Origin: CAIQQQ01 sp040399685
GTDB lineage: Bacteria > Pseudomonadota > Alphaproteobacteria > Acetobacterales > Acetobacteraceae
Length of the DNA stretch: 64,000 nucleotides
Direction: 5' to 3'
NCBI GenBank assembly: GCA_040399685.1
Contig: JBBART010000005.1
Span: 120,891 to 184,890 of the forward strand
The notes beneath the pieces are model-generated. The model was not told the DNA's origin. It ran no database searches and was given only the letters and a program-made list of their open reading frames with translations. Positions 40,531 to 49,019 of this stretch are shown here, piece by piece (within the stretch, counting starts at the first letter, position 1; each line of letters starts with the position of its first letter). Position numbers and translations under genes: made by a program.

Positions 40531-41388
40531 ATGCTCCCCTCCATTCTGGCGTCTGGCCTGGCGATGGGCGCGATCTACGCGCTCATCGGCATCACCTACA
40601 ACACGATGTTCTCCACCTCGCGGGTGATGAGCTTTACCACGGGCCAGCTTGGCATGTTGGGGGGCGTGTTCGGTTCGCTGTTCATGCTGCACTGGGGCCT
40701 ACCGGTCTGGCTGGCCCTGCCTTTGACGCTGTTTGCGTGCGCGATGCTGGGCGTGGCCACGGAATACGTGGCCGTTCGCCCGGTGCTGAAAAGCCTGGAC
40801 CAGCATCTGTATGTGCTGTCCACCCTGGCGCTGGCGCTGGTGATCCAGCAGATCACCGCCATTGAATGGAGCACCGAGCCACAGGCGTTTCCGCAACTGG
40901 TCGGGATCGGCTCGGGCGTATGGGACGAGAAATACTGGCTGCCGGTGGCGGCGTGCGCGCTGACGATCGGCGGTCTGGAATTCCTCTATCGCCGCACCTT
41001 GCTGGGCCGGGCGTTCCTGGCGGTGGCGGAGGATAATTTCGCCGCCCGCGCGCTGGGACTGCCGGAACGCAACCTGCGCGTTGGCAGCTATGCCTTGGCC
41101 GGTGCGATCGGGGCGTTGGCGGGGTTTTCCGGCGGACAGTTGCTGCTGGCGTTCTTCGCCAACGGCGCGTTACTGAATTTTTACGGGTTTATTCCCGTGG
41201 CCCTTGGCGGCCTTGGCAACAATCGCGGTGCTGTGATCGGCGGCCTCGCGCTGGGGCTGTTCCAGCAGGCGACCAACTTCGTCTTTGGCGGCATCTTTGC
41301 CTCGGTCGCGGTGTTCGCGTTGTTCATTCTTGTGTTGCTGGCTGCACCGCAGGGCCTGTTCGGCTCCACCTCGGCGCGGAGGGTATGA
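40531..41388 (+). CDS. Branched-chain amino acid-type ABC permease (LivH type)
   Basis: LivH-type permease (285 residues) with about eight helices, starting LASGLAMGAIYALIGITYNTMFSTSRVMSFTTGQLGMLGG. The ATPase-contact loop is RAFLAVAEDNFAARALGLPERNLRVGSYALAGAIGALAG. ATG at 40531, eight bases after the binding-protein stop; its TGA overlaps the fused permease-ATPase gene (ATGA). Confidence 0.94.
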   Translation: MLPSILASGLAMGAIYALIGITYNTMFSTSRVMSFTTGQLGMLGGVFGSLFMLHWGLPVWLALPLTLFACAMLGVATEYVAVRPVLKSLDQHLYVLSTLALALVIQQITAIEWSTEPQAFPQLVGIGSGVWDEKYWLPVAACALTIGGLEFLYRRTLLGRAFLAVAEDNFAARALGLPERNLRVGSYALAGAIGALAGFSGGQLLLAFFANGALLNFYGFIPVALGGLGNNRGAVIGGLALGLFQQATNFVFGGIFASVAVFALFILVLLAAPQGLFGSTSARRV

Positions 41389-43190
41389 TGGATATGACGC
41401 AGCCTGATCTGCTGTCGCACCAGACGCCAAAGCGCGGCACGCGTCTGCAATCGGCATTGCTGCCCTTTATGGCATTGCTGGCAGCAGCATTGGTGTTGCC
41501 GTGGGTGGGCAACGATTACTGGGCGCTGATTGCCACGCGCGCGGCGATCTATTGGATATTGGTGGCGGGTCTTAATCTGATCGTGGGGTATGCTGGCCAG
41601 TTGGCCATCGGCTACGTGGCGCTGTTCGCCCTGGGTGCCTACACCGCCAGCATCCTCACCACCGGCAACATCCTGCCGGAGATGCCGGTGGTGGTGGCGC
41701 TGCTTGCCGCATCCTGCGTGGGGGCCGTGTTCGGCGTGGTGGTGGGCCTGCCCGCCTTGCGCCTGCGCACCTTCTATTTCGCCATGACGACGTTGGGCTT
41801 TGCGACCATCGTGACGCAGGTGGCGTTGGGCTGGCGCAGCGTGACCGGTGGCGGCATCGGCCTGTCCGGACCGCAGATGCCAGCACCGTTCGACAGTGCA
41901 TGGGGTCTCTATTACCTCTGCCTGGGCCTTGCCGGCATTTGCACCGTGATGAGCGCCAACATCGCCCGCAGCCGCTTCGGCCGTGCGCTGATCGCCACAC
42001 GCGATGCGGAAGTGGCGGCGGAAGCGGCGGGTATTTCCAAGCCTGCTTTGCTGATCAGCGTGTTCCTGTTCGCCGGGGCTGCGGCCGGTTTGGCTGGTGG
42101 TCTGTTCGCCAGCCTGCAAACCTACATCACGCCGGATGCCTTCACCTTCGACCTGTCGTTGCTGTTCTTCATCTCGGTGCTGATCGGTGGACGCGGTTCG
42201 ATCCTGGGGCCGTTGCTCGGCACCATCATTCTCACCTTGCTGCCCGAAATCGCGGCGCCGCTCGCCGCGTGGTCAACCCTGCTCTATGCCGTGTTGCTGC
42301 TGGTGATTGTTCTGGCCCTGCCCGGTGGCATCGCAGCGTTGCTGGACCGCACCCGCAATACGCCCTTGCCGCGTGACCGCGCCATCCTGCCACAGCCGCG
42401 TGCGTTGGCGGCTTTGCTGGGGGGCGGCACGGGCACGCGCTCCATCGTGCTGCGCAGCGTTGTGCTGAAATTCGGTGGCCTGCGCGCCATCGACGGGCTG
42501 GATCTGGATGTGAAGCCTGGCGAAGTGCACGGGCTGATCGGCCCGAACGGCAGCGGCAAGACCACCACGCTGAACGTCATCTCCGGCTATTATCGGCCGC
42601 AGGAAGGCGGCCTCGCGCTGGGCACGCATGATTTGATCGGCGAGGCCCCCAGCACCCGCGCCGGCCAGGGTATCTCGCGCACCTATCAAACCCCGCGGAT
42701 CGTGGGCGACGCCACCGTGCTGCAAAACGTGATGATCGGCGGCACGATCTCCGGCCGTGCCAGCTTTGCGGAGGCCATGCTGTGCCTGCCGCGCCAGTTC
42801 GAAGACGAAAGACGGATCACCGCCACGGCCATGCTGGCGTTGCAGGCGGTGGGGCTTGCCGGGCTTGCGCATATCCGGGCCGATCGTTTGCAGCACAGCG
42901 AACTTCGCTTCGTTGAGATTGCGCGCGCCCTGATGCTCAAGCCGGCTTTCCTGTTGCTCGATGAACCCGCGGCTGGCTTGTCGCCGGACGAGATCCATCG
43001 TCTGGGCGCGCTGATCCGTGCGGTCAGCCGACAGGGCGTGGGCGTGTTGCTGGTGGAGCATCATGCCGATCTGATCTTTGAGATTTGCGACCAGGTGACG
43101 GTGCTGAACCTCGGCCGTGTGCTCGCACGCGGCACGCCTGCTGAAATTCGTGTGCACAAGGAGGTCGTCAGTGCCTATCTCGGCGGGTGA
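41385..43190 (+). CDS. Fused LivM permease-LivG ATPase
   Basis: A 601-residue fusion. Residues about 30-325 form the LivM permease (YWILVAGLNLIVGYAGQLAIGYVALFALGAYTASIL; GRALIATRDAEVAAEAAGISKPALL). Residues about 350-601 form the LivG ATPase with Walker A GPNGSGKTT near 385, a short signature LQHSELRFVEIARALML in which LSGG has become LQHSE, Walker B LLLDEPAAGLSPDE and switch EHHADLI. Fusions of this kind occur in alphaproteobacterial importers. The ATG overlaps the LivH stop, and LivF starts inside its 3' end. Confidence 0.92.
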   Translation: MMDMTQPDLLSHQTPKRGTRLQSALLPFMALLAAALVLPWVGNDYWALIATRAAIYWILVAGLNLIVGYAGQLAIGYVALFALGAYTASILTTGNILPEMPVVVALLAASCVGAVFGVVVGLPALRLRTFYFAMTTLGFATIVTQVALGWRSVTGGGIGLSGPQMPAPFDSAWGLYYLCLGLAGICTVMSANIARSRFGRALIATRDAEVAAEAAGISKPALLISVFLFAGAAAGLAGGLFASLQTYITPDAFTFDLSLLFFISVLIGGRGSILGPLLGTIILTLLPEIAAPLAAWSTLLYAVLLLVIVLALPGGIAALLDRTRNTPLPRDRAILPQPRALAALLGGGTGTRSIVLRSVVLKFGGLRAIDGLDLDVKPGEVHGLIGPNGSGKTTTLNVISGYYRPQEGGLALGTHDLIGEAPSTRAGQGISRTYQTPRIVGDATVLQNVMIGGTISGRASFAEAMLCLPRQFEDERRITATAMLALQAVGLAGLAHIRADRLQHSELRFVEIARALMLKPAFLLLDEPAAGLSPDEIHRLGALIRAVSRQGVGVLLVEHHADLIFEICDQVTVLNLGRVLARGTPAEIRVHKEVVSAYLGG

Positions 43191-43908
43191 CGCGTTGCTG
43201 ACCGTATCGGGCCTGGATGCCGGATATGGCAAGATTGCCGTGCTGCACGGCATCGATCTTCATATCAAACGTGGCGAGGTGGTGGCGTTGCTTGGCCCCA
43301 ACGGCGCCGGCAAAACCACGTTGCTGAGTGCGGTTTCGGGGCTGCTATCGTGGAACGTGGGCGATGTGATGTTTGACGGGCGCAGCCTGCGCAACGCCAG
43401 TCCCCGCGAAGCGGCAAAGATGGGGCTGGTGCATGTGATCGAGGGGCATCGTGTTTTCGCCCAGAGCACCGTGTCCGACAACCTGTTGCTGGCCGGTTAC
43501 GACCTGCCGCGTGGGGAGCGCACCGCACGGGTTGAGGAAGCGCTCGCCTATTTCCCCGAGATTGCCGAGAAGCGGCATCTGCTCGGCGGCGCGTTGAGCG
43601 GTGGCCAGCAACAGATGTTGGCTGTGGCGCAAGGTTTGGTGCGGCGCCCACGCCTGCTGATGCTGGATGAACCATCCGCCGGATTGTCGCCGGTGCTGGT
43701 CGACCGGGTGCTGTCGGTGGTGGATCAACTGCGCGCAGGCGGTACATCGGTGCTGTTGGTGGAGCAGTTGATAGAGAAGGCGCTGGCGGTGTCAGACCGG
43801 GTGTATGCGTTGGCCCAGGGCAAGATTGTGCTGGAAGCCTCCACTGCCGAGGCTGGGTTGGCGAAGCGGTTGGAGCAGGCTTATTTCGGGTTGTCCGTGC
43901 TCGCCTGA
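43171..43908 (+). CDS. Branched-chain amino acid-type ABC ATPase (LivF type)
   Basis: LivF-type ATPase (245 residues): Walker A GPNGAGKTT near residue 43, GLVHVIEGHRVFAQSTVSDNLLL, signature ALSGGQQQMLAVAQGLV, Walker B LLMLDEPSAGLSPVL and switch VEQLIEKAL. A GTG at 43171 is chosen because an ideal AAGGAGG lies at 43158-43164; the upstream ATG at 43117 has none. It overlaps the LivMG gene by 20 bases. Last gene of the importer operon. Confidence 0.93.
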   Translation: MPISAGDALLTVSGLDAGYGKIAVLHGIDLHIKRGEVVALLGPNGAGKTTLLSAVSGLLSWNVGDVMFDGRSLRNASPREAAKMGLVHVIEGHRVFAQSTVSDNLLLAGYDLPRGERTARVEEALAYFPEIAEKRHLLGGALSGGQQQMLAVAQGLVRRPRLLMLDEPSAGLSPVLVDRVLSVVDQLRAGGTSVLLVEQLIEKALAVSDRVYALAQGKIVLEASTAEAGLAKRLEQAYFGLSVLA

Positions 43909-44049
43909 TCGCTGGGCGGAATGGCGCGTCGTTCGAGCCATCCGCGACTGTCATCGTCATTGCGACAGCTTGCTTGCCAATGTCGCTTGCCCGTCAAGCG
44001 CCCACTGAATCGCCAAGGGGAGTTCAACGGCGCCCGGCTTCAAATACGG

Positions 44050-44147
44050 TCTTCTTGATCGAGAAGATGACGTTCCCACCAACTTGCGGTATTGCCGGTC
44101 TGACCGGCTGGCATCGAATGGAGCCGGCGAAAACCGGCGTGGGGAGG
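44050..44147 (+). promoter_or_regulatory. 5' leader with mutually exclusive hairpins before ABC operon
   Basis: Three stem-loops precede the permease start: TCTTCT/AGAAGA (44050-44067), GCCGGT/ACCGGC (44094-44108) and GCCGG/CCGGC (44123-44138). The last ends two bases before the GGGGAGG ribosome-binding site. Arms 44094-44099 and 44133-44138, and arms 44104-44108 and 44123-44127, can also pair, giving two alternative folds of the attenuator kind. Short CCGG-based arms can arise by chance in GC-rich DNA. Confidence 0.35.
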
Positions 44148-44151
44148 CAGT

Positions 44152-44820
44152 GTGGGAACAGTTCTGGATTTTGGTGTCGTGCTCGACTCCATGCCTCTTT
44201 TGCTTTGGGGGTGCCTTGGCACGCTTGGGCTGGCGCTGGCTGGCATGACGATTGCGATGATCATCGGCGTGCTGGGCGTGGTGGCGCGTGGATCTCATAT
44301 CCGCGCCCTGCGTGTGGCCACGATCGGTTTCATCGAGATTGTGCGCAACACACCGTTTCTGGTGCAGATATTCTTCCTGTTTTTCGCCCTGCCGCAACTT
44401 GGATTGAAGTTGAACCCCACCGCCACCGCCATCATTGCCCTTGGGTTGAATGGCGGCGCCTACGCCATTGAGATCATTCGTGGCGGCGTGCAAAGCATCC
44501 CGAAAGGCCAGACGGAGGCTGGGCTTGCCTTGGGCCTGCACCGTGGCCAGGTGTTTCGCCTGATCGTGCTGAAGCCCGCCTTGCGGGCGATCTACCCGTC
44601 GCTGACGGGGCAATTCATCATGCTCACGCTGACCTCCAGCATCTGCTCGTCAGTCGCAGCCTATGAACTGACATCGGTTGCACAGCGAATAGAGTCCGAG
44701 ACGTTCCGCAGCTTCGAGGTCTATTTTACGATCACCCTGATGTATCTGGCGATATCGTGGATGCTGATGACCGCGTTCGCGGCGATTTCGCGCCAGTATC
44801 TCAACTATCCGGTGCGGTGA
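44152..44820 (+). CDS. Polar amino acid-type ABC permease 1
   Basis: HisQM/GlnP-type permease (222 residues, about five helices). Family motifs are IEIVRNTPFLVQIFFLFFALPQLG and the EAA-like loop GGVQSIPKGQTEAGLALGLHRGQVFRLIVLKPALR. A GTG start at 44152 follows a GGGGAGG site. It pairs with the permease encoded 10 bases downstream. Neighbouring aroQ and pca genes suggest a hydroaromatic acid such as quinate or shikimate as possible cargo, but the family typically moves amino acids. Confidence 0.92.
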   Translation: MGTVLDFGVVLDSMPLLLWGCLGTLGLALAGMTIAMIIGVLGVVARGSHIRALRVATIGFIEIVRNTPFLVQIFFLFFALPQLGLKLNPTATAIIALGLNGGAYAIEIIRGGVQSIPKGQTEAGLALGLHRGQVFRLIVLKPALRAIYPSLTGQFIMLTLTSSICSSVAAYELTSVAQRIESETFRSFEVYFTITLMYLAISWMLMTAFAAISRQYLNYPVR

Positions 44821-44830
44821 GGAACTGAAC

Positions 44831-45481
44831 ATGGGCGGTGGTGTCGGATTAAATGAACTTGGGTTTCTCTTGGTCGGCCTGAAGTGGACGGTTCTTCTAT
44901 CCATGATCGCCTTCACTGGCGGTGGCGCGGTGGGGCTTTTGGTGGCTGTTGGCCGCACGTCCGAGCGTGCCGTGCTGCGTCGGGGGATGTCGCTCTACAT
45001 CAGCATTTTCCAGGGCACGCCGCTGCTGATGCAGTTGTTCGTGGTCTATTACGGGCTGGGCCTGATCGGCATCCATCTGCCGGCCTGGCTTGCCGTGGCG
45101 ATTGCCTTCACGCTCAACGCCAGCGCCTTCCTGGGCGAGATCTGGCGCGGCGCCATCCAGGCCCTGCCGCGCGGCCAGACCGAGGCTGCGCGGGCGCTGG
45201 GGCTGCCTTATATGTCGTTGATGCGCGACGTGATCCTGCCACAGGCCCTGCGGATCGCGCAGCCTGCAACGGTTGGATATCTGGTGCAGTTGATCAAGGG
45301 CACGTCGCTGGCGGCAATCGTGGGCTTTATTGAACTGTCACGGGCCGGTCAGATCGTTTCGAGCCAGACGTTTGCGCCGATTTTGGTATTTGGCATCGTC
45401 GGGGTGATTTACTTCTTCCTTTGCTGGCCACTCTCACTTTACAGCAGCCGTCTTGAACAAAAATTCGCCGCCGCACGGTGA
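44831..45481 (+). CDS. Polar amino acid-type ABC permease 2
   Basis: Second HisQM-type permease (216 residues). Key features are the N-terminal LLVGLKWTVLLSMIAFTGG helix, YISIFQGTPLLMQLFVVYYGL and the EAA-like loop GAIQALPRGQTEAARALGLPYMSLMRDVILPQALR. Probably forms a heterodimeric channel with permease 1. ATG at 44831; the stop is followed by the binding-protein gene. Confidence 0.93.
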   Translation: MGGGVGLNELGFLLVGLKWTVLLSMIAFTGGGAVGLLVAVGRTSERAVLRRGMSLYISIFQGTPLLMQLFVVYYGLGLIGIHLPAWLAVAIAFTLNASAFLGEIWRGAIQALPRGQTEAARALGLPYMSLMRDVILPQALRIAQPATVGYLVQLIKGTSLAAIVGFIELSRAGQIVSSQTFAPILVFGIVGVIYFFLCWPLSLYSSRLEQKFAAAR

Positions 45482-45522
45482 GTTTATCCGCTACGCCTAC
45501 CAACAAAAACCGGGGAAACAGC

Positions 45523-46359
45523 ATGTCCGAGCATTCAAGCTTCAAGCGCCGCGCCATTCTGGGCGGCAGCATCCTGGCCCTCGGCGCGGGCCTGCTGCCG
45601 CGTATGGCTGCGGCCGCTGACAGCATTGCCACCATCAAGTCGCGTGGCCGCGTACTAATCGGGATTCAGGGCGACAATCCGCCTTGGGGCTTTGTCAACA
45701 CCAGCGGGGCATCGGACGGATTCGATGCCGAAATCGGCAAGGCGTTCGCCGCTTATCTGGGCGTTGGCGTGGAATTCGTGCCACTCGCGGTCGTTAACCG
45801 TATTCCCGCGTTGACCACGGGGCGCGTGGACATTCTGTTCGCCACGATGGCGATGCTGCCTGAGCGCGCCAAGGCTGTGCAGTTCAGCAAGCCGTATGTG
45901 GCCAACATCATCACGCTGGTGGCCGCCAAGTCTGCTGACGTCAAGACCAACGCCGACATGAAGCGCTTCACCATCGGCGTGCCGCGCGCCAGCGTGCAGG
46001 ACACGCAGATCACCAAGAACGCCCCGGAAGGCACCACCATTCGCCGCTTTGACGACGATGCCGCGACCATCCAGGCGCTAATGTCCGGCCAGGTGGATGC
46101 CGTGGGTGGCAACATGTTCTATATTGACCGCATCAACCAGGTGAAGCCGGGCGTGTTTGAGAACAAGCTGGAATTCACCCGCCTTTACAACGGGGCCTGC
46201 ACGCGCCTTGGCGACAAGGAACTCAACGCGGCGGCAAATGGCTTCGTGGATCAGATTGTCAAGAACGGCGTGCTGGCCAAAGCCTACACGACATGGATGA
46301 AGCAGTCCCCGCCAGTGTTCCCGGAAGCCGTTGAGGGTGTTCCCTTCACGGTTTCCTGA
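45523..46359 (+). CDS. Family 3 (amino acid-type) ABC binding protein
   Basis: Periplasmic binding protein of family 3 (278 residues). Signal peptide FKRRAILGGSILALGAGLLPRMAAAA with an RR pair. The mature protein shows GRVLIGIQGDNPPWGFVNTSGASDGFDAEIGKAFAAYLG, GRVDILFATMAMLPERAKAVQFSKPY and the domain hinge KRFTIGVPRAS. ATG at 45523 has GGGGAAA seven bases upstream; the longer frame to 45478 lies in the gap. Ligand unknown. Confidence 0.93.
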   Translation: MSEHSSFKRRAILGGSILALGAGLLPRMAAAADSIATIKSRGRVLIGIQGDNPPWGFVNTSGASDGFDAEIGKAFAAYLGVGVEFVPLAVVNRIPALTTGRVDILFATMAMLPERAKAVQFSKPYVANIITLVAAKSADVKTNADMKRFTIGVPRASVQDTQITKNAPEGTTIRRFDDDAATIQALMSGQVDAVGGNMFYIDRINQVKPGVFENKLEFTRLYNGACTRLGDKELNAAANGFVDQIVKNGVLAKAYTTWMKQSPPVFPEAVEGVPFTVS

Positions 46360-46382
46360 ACGTCACACGCACGGAATCGGTC

Positions 46383-47159
46383 ATGTCGCACACACAATCC
46401 GCCGAACCAGAAGCGCTAGAGAAACCTCTGATCGTGATGGAGGCGGTGGAGAAATGGTATGGCTCGTTCCATGCTTTGAAGTCGATCAGCCTGTCGGTTC
46501 GCAAAGGCGAGAAAATCGTCCTTTGCGGGCCGTCAGGCTCAGGCAAGTCTACGTTGATCCGGTGCATCAACCATCTTGAGACCTATCAGAAAGGTCAGAT
46601 CCTGGTTGATGGCGTCAAGGTCGGTGACGATCCGAGGAACATCGACAAGGTGCGGGCGGAGGTTGGGATGGTGTTCCAGAGCTTCAATCTGTTTCCGCAT
46701 ATGACGATCCTGCAGAATTGCTCCCTGGCGCCGATGCGCACGCGCGGTCTGGACCGGGCCACGGCGGAGGCCGCGGCGCGCAGATATCTCGACCGGGTCA
46801 GGATTCTGGATCAGGCCGACAAGTATCCGGCACAGCTTTCAGGCGGCCAGCAACAGCGCGTGGCCATTGCGCGTGCCTTGTGCATGGAGCCGAAAGCGAT
46901 GCTGTTCGATGAGCCGACATCGGCGCTGGATCCCGAAATGGTCAAGGAAGTTCTCGACACCATGGTGGGGCTTGCGGCTGACGGCATGACCATGATCTGC
47001 GTCACGCACGAGATGGGCTTCGCACGGCAAGTGGCGGACCGGGTGATCTTCATGGCGGATGGCGCCATCGTCGAGCAGGGTGACCCCGAGGCTTTTTTCA
47101 GCAATCCCACCCATCAGCGCACGCGCGAGTTTCTAGGTCAGATTCTGTCCCGGCACTGA
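46383..47159 (+). CDS. Polar amino acid-type ABC ATPase (GlnQ/HisP type)
   Basis: ATPase of 258 residues completing the importer: Walker A GPSGSGKST, GMVFQSFNLFPHMTILQNC Q-loop, signature LSGGQQQRVAIARAL, Walker B AMLFDEPTSALDPEMV and switch THEMGFARQVADRVIFMADG. The N-terminus has about 15 residues before the domain. It is followed after 24 bases by aroQ, probably in the same transcript. Confidence 0.95.
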   Translation: MSHTQSAEPEALEKPLIVMEAVEKWYGSFHALKSISLSVRKGEKIVLCGPSGSGKSTLIRCINHLETYQKGQILVDGVKVGDDPRNIDKVRAEVGMVFQSFNLFPHMTILQNCSLAPMRTRGLDRATAEAAARRYLDRVRILDQADKYPAQLSGGQQQRVAIARALCMEPKAMLFDEPTSALDPEMVKEVLDTMVGLAADGMTMICVTHEMGFARQVADRVIFMADGAIVEQGDPEAFFSNPTHQRTREFLGQILSRH

Positions 47160-47183
47160 ACCAGATTTTTGCAGGAGATGCCG

Positions 47184-47633
47184 ATGAGCCGTCTTGTTTA
47201 TGTTCTAAATGGCCCCAATCTCAACTTGCTAGGCAAACGCCAGCCGCATATCTATGGGCATGAAACCCTGGCCGACGTTGAGCGGGATTGCCGCGCATTG
47301 GCGGCCGAATTGCAGATGGAGTTGCGCTTCCACCAGAGCAACCGGGAATATGAGATCATCGACTGGATTCATGAGGCGCGGGAGAACGCGTGCGGCATCG
47401 TCATCAATCCGGCCGCGTTCACCCACACCTCGGTGGCTATTCTGGATGCGTTGAACGCGTTCGAATCACCAGTGATAGAAGTGCATATCTCAAACGTTCA
47501 CAAGCGTGAAGAATTCCGCCATCACTCTTTCGTATCTGGCCGGGCGGACGGGGTGATCGCGGGCTTCGGCACGCAGGGTTATCTGCTGGGCCTCCGCAGG
47601 ATTGCGAAGCTGGCCGATGAGGTCGTAAAATAA
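47184..47633 (+). CDS. aroQ: Type II 3-dehydroquinate dehydratase
   Basis: Type II dehydroquinase (149 residues) interconverts 3-dehydroquinate and 3-dehydroshikimate. Signature NGPNLNLLGKRQPHIYG holds the catalytic Y24 and lid Arg; FHQSNREYEIIDWIHEA, INPAAFTHTSVAILDAL, EVHISNVHKREEFRHHSFVS and GFGTQGYLLGL complete the active site. ATG at 47184 is chosen for the AGGAG six bases upstream. Placement between an importer and pcaHG argues for a catabolic role (quinate to protocatechuate) rather than aromatic biosynthesis. Confidence 0.95.
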   Translation: MSRLVYVLNGPNLNLLGKRQPHIYGHETLADVERDCRALAAELQMELRFHQSNREYEIIDWIHEARENACGIVINPAAFTHTSVAILDALNAFESPVIEVHISNVHKREEFRHHSFVSGRADGVIAGFGTQGYLLGLRRIAKLADEVVK

Positions 47634-47668
47634 GCCATCCCCGCATGCTTTGACTGACAGGTAGACCC

Positions 47669-48394
47669 ATGCACCTCGACGCAGAATTCATTCAACGCGA
47701 CCGCGATGCCCATCCGCCGGGGCTCACGCCTGGCTATAAGACGAGCGTGCTTCGGTCCCCGAAGCTTGCCTTGCTGTCGTTGCAGAATTCTCTGTCCGAA
47801 GTGTGTGGCCCTCAATTTGGGCGCGGCCAGTTGGGGCCGCTCGATCACGACCTGATCCTGAACTACAGCCAGGGCGGTGAGCCGATCGGTGAGCGCATCA
47901 TCGTGCATGGCCGGGTGATCGACGAAAACGGTCGCGGCGTGCCGAACACGCTGGTGGAAGTGTGGCAGGCGAACGCCGGCGGCCGCTATCGGCATCGCAA
48001 TGATACCTATATTGCGCCCATTGATCCGAATTTTGGCGGCTGCGGGCGCATGATCACGGATCTTGACGGGCGCTACGTGTTTCGCACCATCAAGCCGGGT
48101 GCTTATCCGTTCCGCAACTATGTCAACAGCTGGCGACCGGCACATATCCACGTCTCGGTGTTCGGCACTGGCTTCGTGCAGCGTTTGATTACGCAACTGT
48201 ATTTCGAAGGAGACCCGCTGCTGGCGCGGGATTCGATTTTGAACACCATTCCGGACCCCGCGGCCCGCGAACGGCTGGTGGCGAAACTGGATTTCAATGC
48301 CGCCGTGCCGCTCGATTGTTTGGCCTATCGTTGGGACATCGTGCTGCGCGGTCGCCGATCCACCGTGTTCGAGAACAAATTGCAGGGGAACTGA
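47669..48394 (+). CDS. pcaH: Protocatechuate 3,4-dioxygenase beta subunit
   Basis: Beta subunit (241 residues) of the Fe(III) intradiol enzyme that cleaves protocatechuate to beta-carboxymuconate. The four iron ligands are in place: Y107 (GGRYRHRND), Y146 (AYPFRNY), H159 and H161 (RPAHIHVSV). The N-terminal PcaH arm and the GRVIDENGRGVPNTLVEVWQANAGGRY core are intact. ATG at 47669. pcaG begins two bases after its stop. Confidence 0.96.
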   Translation: MHLDAEFIQRDRDAHPPGLTPGYKTSVLRSPKLALLSLQNSLSEVCGPQFGRGQLGPLDHDLILNYSQGGEPIGERIIVHGRVIDENGRGVPNTLVEVWQANAGGRYRHRNDTYIAPIDPNFGGCGRMITDLDGRYVFRTIKPGAYPFRNYVNSWRPAHIHVSVFGTGFVQRLITQLYFEGDPLLARDSILNTIPDPAARERLVAKLDFNAAVPLDCLAYRWDIVLRGRRSTVFENKLQGN

Positions 48395-48395
48395 C

Positions 48396-49019
48396 ATGAG
48401 CACCGAACCGTCGTTCCACGAAACGCCGTCGCAGACCGCCGGCCCTTATGTGCATATCGGGCTTATTCCGCGTCAGGCTGGGTTTGCGATTTTCGATCAG
48501 GATTTCGGAAATGTTCTCGCCGGGCCGGAGACGCTTGGAGAGAAAATTCGGATCGAAGGCCATGTGCTGGACGGGCTTGGTCAACCCTGCCGCGATATCT
48601 TGCTGGAAATCTGGCAGGCCAATGCGGCTGGAAAATATGATCATCCTGCCGACCGGCAGAACAAGGGCGCAGATCCAACCTTTACTGGTTGGGGCCGCAC
48701 TGGTACGGATTTCACGACCGGACTTTATACGTTCGAGACGATCAAACCCGGTTCGGTCGAGGGCCGACATGGTCGGCCAATGGCGCCGCATGTCAGCTTC
48801 TGGCTGGTGGCGCGTGGCATCAATATTGGCCTGCAAACCCGGATGTATTTCTCCGACGAAGCAGAGGCCAATGCCGGCGATCCGGTGCTGAACCTCATCG
48901 AGCATGCGGTGCGTCGCAGCACGCTGGTGGCCGAGCGTCAGGTTCGTGCGGATGGCGTGGTCTATGTCTTCAACATCCGCCTTCAGGGCGAGAACGAGAC
49001 GGTGTTTTTCGATGCCTGA
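48396..49019 (+). CDS. pcaG: Protocatechuate 3,4-dioxygenase alpha subunit
   Basis: Alpha subunit (207 residues), catalytically inert partner of PcaH that shapes the active site. Typical features: ETPSQTAGPYVHIGL start, GHVLDGLGQPCRDILLEIWQANAAGKY, TIKPGSVEGRHGRPMAPHVSFWLVARGINIGLQTRMYFSDE and a C-terminal strand ending TVFFDA. ATG at 48396, two bases after pcaH. Its end overlaps the next gene by eight bases. Confidence 0.95.
   Translation: MSTEPSFHETPSQTAGPYVHIGLIPRQAGFAIFDQDFGNVLAGPETLGEKIRIEGHVLDGLGQPCRDILLEIWQANAAGKYDHPADRQNKGADPTFTGWGRTGTDFTTGLYTFETIKPGSVEGRHGRPMAPHVSFWLVARGINIGLQTRMYFSDEAEANAGDPVLNLIEHAVRRSTLVAERQVRADGVVYVFNIRLQGENETVFFDA

Noticed and set aside
43909..44049. Possible small RNA or gene between the two amino-acid-type importers
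   Set aside because: No promoter-terminator pair or convincing ORF; only short inverted repeats, reported as a leader from 44050 onward.
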